Assembly (NCBI GenBank): GCA_030640215.1
Contig: DAOWJU010000082.1
Span: 1 to 9,649, forward strand
Direction: 5' to 3'
From: Desulfuromonadales bacterium
GTDB taxonomy: Bacteria; Desulfobacterota; Desulfuromonadia; Desulfuromonadales; BM103
Length of the DNA stretch: 9,649 bases
Under the pieces are notes generated by a model. The model was not told the DNA's origin. It made no database searches and was given only the letters and a program-made list of their open reading frames with translations. Both the position numbers and the translations under genes were made by a program. Shown here one piece after another: positions 6,503 through 9,649 of this stretch; positions within the stretch are counted from its first letter, which is position 1; the number at the start of each line of letters is the position of its first letter.

Positions 6503-6525
6503 ATGCATTGCAGGCTGGCTGTCAA
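6496..6525 (-). promoter_or_regulatory. Predicted sigma70-type promoter of the scm operon
   Basis: On the minus strand a perfect TTGACA (6525-6520) is followed after 18 bp by TAACAT (6501-6496, four of six consensus positions). It lies in the gap between lrgB and the first PqqD-like gene and would drive that gene, scmD, scmE and scmF, with possible read-through into the precursor gene. Confidence 0.6.
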
Positions 6526-6580
6526 TTCAACAGAGTCATTACAGAGGTGATCTACAGCGTTCGACGACCAATATCTCCAT

Positions 6581-6596
6581 GGGCTTTTAAAAGCCC
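6581..6596. repeat. 16-bp palindrome at the lrgB stop codon, possible weak terminator
   Basis: GGGCTTTTAAAAGCCC is a perfect palindrome that includes the lrgB stop codon. As RNA it could fold into a short hairpin with a GGGC clamp, and it separates the lrgB unit from the scm operon. There is no T-run after it on the minus strand, so termination is doubtful. Confidence 0.3.
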
Positions 6597-7285
6597 GAGA
6601 AAGCCATCAAAATCGGGAGCAGAAAAGTTGTCATCAGACCATTGAGACCGATTGCAAGTCCTGCTACTGCTCCAGAGAGTCGATCAACTTCAAACATCCT
6701 CGCCGTACCGACACCATGCGCTGCGGTCCCCACAGCCAAGCCTGTTGCGACAGGAGAAGTCACGCCGATACGTCGGCAGAACTCCGGGCCACAAACCGCA
6801 CCGAGACAACCAGTCAACACGACAATTGCAGCCGTTAAAGGTGCCACACCTCCGATTTTTTCAACAATGCTGATGGCAATTGGGGTTGTAACCGACTTCG
6901 GTGCCAGTGAAAGGATAATTTCTCGACTGCCACCCAGAATCCAGGCCAGACCACAGGCGGAAAAGATGGAGGCCAGAGAACCGGCAAAGATACCGATCAG
7001 GATCGGTCGTTTGCGTTGCCAGATTTCCTCGCGACGCTGATAGAGCGGAACCGCCAAAGCAACAACCGATGGGCCAAGCAGGAAGAGGATGATATCTCCA
7101 CCGCGAGCATAATCACGGTACTCGACACCGCTTCCCTTAAGGAGAAGGATTATGGTGACGATTGAGACCAGAACCGGGTTAGCCCAGACGCTGCCAACCC
7201 GTCGGTAGAGATGCTGAGCGAGCAGGTAGACGACAAGTGTCAGGGCGACACCGAAGAGAGGTGTTACAACCAGTTCACTCCACAT
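6587..7285 (-). CDS. lrgB: LrgB/CidB family membrane protein
   Basis: A 232-residue, very hydrophobic protein of the LrgB/CidB family with several membrane segments throughout. Family hallmarks are LGPSVVALAVPLY near residues 72-84, KSVTTPIAISIVEKIGG in the middle, LTGCLGAVCGPEF, and GTAAHGVGTARMFE near the C-terminus. LrgB proteins work with small LrgA/CidA holin-like partners; described roles include control of cell lysis in staphylococci and pyruvate or related metabolite transport in Bacillus and streptococci. Which applies here is not evident. ATG 7285 begins inside the end of lrgA with an 11-nt overlap, pointing to coupled translation. The open frame extends 20 codons further upstream (to 7345), but that part only reads through lrgA. 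It is probably not connected functionally with the peptide cluster. Confidence 0.92.
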   Translation of the reverse strand: MWSELVVTPLFGVALTLVVYLLAQHLYRRVGSVWANPVLVSIVTIILLLKGSGVEYRDYARGGDIILFLLGPSVVALAVPLYQRREEIWQRKRPILIGIFAGSLASIFSACGLAWILGGSREIILSLAPKSVTTPIAISIVEKIGGVAPLTAAIVVLTGCLGAVCGPEFCRRIGVTSPVATGLAVGTAAHGVGTARMFEVDRLSGAVAGLAIGLNGLMTTFLLPILMAFSGF

Positions 7286-7628
7286 CGTCCTGCTCCGGTG
7301 TTTCCAGCTTCTGGGCCAGTTTGCCGGTGACAGCCATAACCACAAAGGTACTCAGAATCGTGGCGACGCTGATCGGCAACCATTCAGCGGCAATCAGATC
7401 GCCGTAAACCATGACACCGACACCAGCGGGCACAAAAAAGAGCGCCATATTTGCCAGCAACAACTCAGCAGCCTCTTCGAGCCACTTGATGTCGACAAGG
7501 TTTGTCATCAGTCCCAGCAAGAGCAAGCCCATGCCCAGGACATTGCCGGGAATTGGCAGATCAAGCATCCGGCTGATAAACTCGCCACAAAACTGAAACA
7601 GGAGTAGCAGCGTCAATCCACGAACCAT
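7275..7628 (-). CDS. lrgA: CidA/LrgA holin-like membrane protein
   Basis: A 117-residue protein of the CidA/LrgA family. It has about four membrane segments. Family motifs are the PIPGNVLGMGLLLLGL segment near residues 25-40 and LLANMALFFVPAGVGVM near 56-73, followed by a final hydrophobic helix and an acidic tail (ETPEQDDVE). It is the partner of the overlapping LrgB. ATG 7628 is preceded by GAGGGG only about 2-3 nt away, a short spacing, so initiation may be inefficient or coupled to the TPR gene that ends 29 nt upstream. Confidence 0.92.
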   Translation of the reverse strand: MVRGLTLLLLFQFCGEFISRMLDLPIPGNVLGMGLLLLGLMTNLVDIKWLEEAAELLLANMALFFVPAGVGVMVYGDLIAAEWLPISVATILSTFVVMAVTGKLAQKLETPEQDDVE

Positions 7629-7657
7629 AACCCCTCACATTGAGTTCAAGTAAAACT

Positions 7658-8443
7658 TTAAGATTCGCCCTGAAGTCCTTCAATAAGAGCAGAAACCTCG
7701 GCGCATATTTCCTGAGACGCAGGACTCTTTTCACGCTTAATAAATTCTTTGAAACACTGTACTGATTCCTGAACCTGCTCCTGATCAAGACAAATATTAC
7801 CCAGAGTCAGGTAGGCAAAAGAGAAGTCCGGATCGAGAGTAACAGCCCGACGGCAATACTTTTCTGCGGCTTTGAGATCACCACTGTCATAGTGATATTC
7901 TGCCAGGTTGAAATGACCCTGCGGATCTTCTGGCTCGAGTTCCAGAGCTTTTTCAAAACATTTACAAGCTTCATCACTACGCTTTGTCGCAAAACAAACA
8001 TCACCCAGAGAAAGCAGAGCAAAAGCAGACTCAGGATCTTGTTTCAATGCTTGACGATAGCATGCCTCGGCTTCTTCCAGACGCTCTTGGTGAAAGCGAA
8101 TCAGACCAAGGCTGACGCGAGCATCAGTCTGGTTTGAGTCACTTGAGAGGATATTCTCATAAATCCGGCAGGCATCATCAGGGCGATCAAGCTCGAAATA
8201 GACATCACCGAGATCGTATTGCAGGTCAAAATCGTCTGGCAACTGACTGACCACATCTTCCAGAATTGTGACAGCTTCTTCAAGCTGACCGATTTCAACC
8301 AGTGCCTCTCCTAACAAGGCCTTTGCCTCATTGTTGTCGGTCTGTTCATGCAACAGACGCTTCAGAATTTGCACCGCATCTTCTACTGAGCCATTTTCCA
8401 GGGCCTGTTCCGCGCGGCTCAAGGATACTTGTTCATCACTCAT
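7658..8443 (-). CDS. TPR-repeat protein with about seven repeats
   Basis: A 261-residue soluble protein made almost wholly of tetratricopeptide repeats, a scaffold for protein-protein contacts. Seven 34-residue units can be laid out at roughly 8-37, 39-72, 73-106, 107-140, 141-174, 175-208 and 209-242, each with the G/A-x-x-x-x-x-x-x-[AG]-x-x-x-[FY] pattern and a turn such as LEPEDP or LDPDFS. It has no signal peptide, membrane segment or catalytic domain, so it is probably cytoplasmic. The start ATG 8443 has GGAG 8 nt upstream. It sits between a DUF512 radical SAM gene and lrgA. The partner is unknown and cannot be predicted from the sequence. Confidence 0.92.
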   Translation of the reverse strand: MSDEQVSLSRAEQALENGSVEDAVQILKRLLHEQTDNNEAKALLGEALVEIGQLEEAVTILEDVVSQLPDDFDLQYDLGDVYFELDRPDDACRIYENILSSDSNQTDARVSLGLIRFHQERLEEAEACYRQALKQDPESAFALLSLGDVCFATKRSDEACKCFEKALELEPEDPQGHFNLAEYHYDSGDLKAAEKYCRRAVTLDPDFSFAYLTLGNICLDQEQVQESVQCFKEFIKREKSPASQEICAEVSALIEGLQGES

Positions 8444-8477
8444 CTATTTTCTCCTTTTTTCGTGTATCAAATTCAAC

Positions 8478-8547
8478 GGCCCACTGTTTCAGATTCTATG
8501 GCCCACTATTTCAGATTCTATGGCCCACTGTTTCAAATTCTATGGCC
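8478..8547. repeat. 22-bp tandem repeat, three units plus a partial, at the end of the DUF512 gene
   Basis: Units occupy 8478-8499, 8500-8521 and 8522-8543, followed by a GGCC remnant. Each begins GGCCCACT and ends ATTCTAT, and the units differ at one or two positions. A diverged copy seems to flank the array at about 8461-8477. As 22 is not a multiple of three, each unit shifts the reading frame. The DUF512 stop codon (8511-8513) lies in the second unit. Confidence 0.9.
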
Positions 8548-9649
8548 AGAGTATCAAGCATGTCCCACACCCCCCAGGGATCAGCAGCAATCACCTCTAC
8601 CTGAACACCAAGACGTTCTGCCAGATCGCTGACACGAATATCGTCGAGGAAGAGTTCTTCCCCGTCACGCAACATGACATCTGGCACCAGGAGTATTTCA
8701 CCAAGAGAATCAGCAGCCAATTGCTCAATCAGATCCTGGCCTGTCAAGAGGCCGGCCACAGTAACAGCGCCATTGAAAAAATGATTTTCAACGACATGTA
8801 CGCGTAGATCAAAACCACATTTTTCAGCTATTTTTTCGGCAAAGATCTTTATATCGGTTGCAGCAGAAACTCCTGTGACCAGACTGATTGAAGGCAATGC
8901 GATGGGTTCCGCTGCATCAAGAACTTCTGCAGCATGCGTGCGAAACTGAGGGATCAGACCGATGCCGTTTTCAAGCTGCGCTAAATCTTCGTAAGCAGTC
9001 AAACTCGGAAAATCTTTTCCCGCTCTGAGGTAAAACTCATCAGCAGCGAAGACAAAGCGCGTCCCGCACTGCTCCAGAAGCTCTGTCTGTCGTGTCTCAA
9101 CCCATTCGCAAAGGTCCAACGCCTCCTGCTGGGTGTGAACGCGCAACTCCGGGAGACGTTGCCGATGGCCAGTTAAACCAACGGGGACAATGGCCAGCGA
9201 TTTTATTCCAGGAGCTAAAGAGGCCAACTCTTCGCAGGTATGAGCCAGATGTTCACCATCATTGATGCCAGGGCAGACAACGACCTGAGTATGAACTTCT
9301 ATGCCACCCTCTACCAGCCTCCTCAACAACGGCATAACATCCTGAGTAGCTTTGCCAAGCAGTTTCTGACGCAGATCATTGTCAGTAGCATGGACAGAGA
9401 CGTAGAGCGGCGACAATTGTTTCTTGAGGATGCGTTGCAAATCTTCCTCTGACAAGTTCGTCAGAGTGACGTAGGCGCCGTAAAGGTAGGAGAATCGATA
9501 ATCTTCATCTTTGACATAAAGGGTCTTACGCATTCCTCGTGGCAATTGATGAACAAAGCAGAAAAGACAATTGTTGCCACACCGTTTTGGCTCAGGGTGA
9601 GGCAAACCGATGCCGAGCGGTTCATCACTGTCATGCTCTATATCAAGTT
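8511..9649 (-). CDS. DUF512/PDZ-type radical SAM protein (5' end beyond the window)
   Basis: The last 378 residues of a radical SAM protein of the COG1625/DUF512 family, whose function is unknown. The frame runs to the window edge. A TTG at 9605 is in frame, but the residues before it (LDIEHDSDEPLGIGL) read as the normal linker after an N-terminal PDZ-like domain, so the true start is outside. The cluster motif is CGNNCLFC (C-x3-C-x2-C) about 23 residues into the visible part, followed by FVHQLPRGMRKTLYVKDEDYR (key residues QLP-GMR-TLY-KDDYR), typical of this family. The C-terminal DUF512 part has TGVSAA and LVPDVMLRDGEELFLDD. The last residues (ETVGHRI) are encoded inside a 22-bp tandem repeat, so the tail is probably altered from the ancestral form. 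It appears unrelated to the scm cassette despite also being a radical SAM protein. Confidence 0.92.
   Translation of the reverse strand, partial: LDIEHDSDEPLGIGLPHPEPKRCGNNCLFCFVHQLPRGMRKTLYVKDEDYRFSYLYGAYVTLTNLSEEDLQRILKKQLSPLYVSVHATDNDLRQKLLGKATQDVMPLLRRLVEGGIEVHTQVVVCPGINDGEHLAHTCEELASLAPGIKSLAIVPVGLTGHRQRLPELRVHTQQEALDLCEWVETRQTELLEQCGTRFVFAADEFYLRAGKDFPSLTAYEDLAQLENGIGLIPQFRTHAAEVLDAAEPIALPSISLVTGVSAATDIKIFAEKIAEKCGFDLRVHVVENHFFNGAVTVAGLLTGQDLIEQLAADSLGEILLVPDVMLRDGEELFLDDIRVSDLAERLGVQVEVIAADPWGVWDMLDTLAIEFETVGHRI

Noticed and set aside
1..6525. Lasso peptide cluster
   Set aside because: A PqqD/HprK-like/ABC set can suggest one, but there is no asparagine-synthetase-like cyclase and no transglutaminase-like B2 protein; two radical SAM/SPASM enzymes are present instead.
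8478..8547. Possible CRISPR array
   Set aside because: The units are directly adjacent with no spacers, and no cas genes are present.
8302..8807. Overlapping plus-strand frames covering the 22-bp repeats
   Set aside because: They lie opposite the TPR and DUF512 genes; the repeated peptide is just translation of the tandem repeat, and no ribosome binding site or family match is seen.

Overview
The window looks like a chromosome segment from a deltaproteobacterium of the Desulfuromonas/Geobacter/Syntrophobacter kind. This is inferred from gene families and gene company (a DUF512 radical SAM protein, a TPR protein, CidA/LrgB proteins and an Scm peptide cassette), not from a marker gene. Almost all of it is coding, and no gene-free stretch exceeds 300 bases. 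No tRNA, rRNA, CRISPR array, insertion sequence or integrase was seen.

Positions 1-6525 hold what appears to be a complete ribosomal peptide (RiPP) biosynthesis locus of the 'SynChlorMet' (Scm) type. From the left: an ABC exporter (minus strand, running off the left edge); then, divergently, scmC (an HPr-kinase-like P-loop protein) overlapping a Ser-His S24/S26-family peptidase by 4 nt (plus strand). Converging on these is a minus-strand operon: a second PqqD-like protein, scmD (PqqD-like), scmE and scmF (two radical SAM/SPASM enzymes), and finally a 69-residue Cys/Gly-rich peptide gene that is the likely precursor. As I recall the TIGRFAM descriptions, the Scm cassette was defined by its two radical SAM proteins, a PqqD homologue and ScmC, with the precursor unidentified; this locus offers a concrete candidate.

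Proposed logic: one or both PqqD-like proteins bind the leader of the precursor (start like MKKRLWQEPVVKSI) and present it to ScmE and ScmF. These would modify the tail, which carries four spaced Cys-x-x-Gly-[Thr/Asn]-[Gly/Ser] units. ScmC may act as a kinase-like accessory. The S24/S26 peptidase could remove the leader, since the exporter has no C39 peptidase domain. The exporter would move the product out. The modification chemistry cannot be read from sequence.

Regulation is visible. The operon has a promoter with a perfect TTGACA box, and an 18-bp inverted repeat lies over its -10 box and predicted start site. The precursor has its own promoter (TTGGCA, 17 bp, TATAGT) and a good ribosome binding site, as expected for a peptide needed in excess over its enzymes.

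Positions 6587-9649 hold a separate, more ordinary minus-strand gene run: a DUF512/PDZ-type radical SAM protein (cut by the right edge), a seven-repeat TPR protein, and an overlapping CidA/LrgA-LrgB membrane pair. A 22-bp tandem repeat at the end of the DUF512 gene appears to have shortened its reading frame and separated it from the TPR gene.
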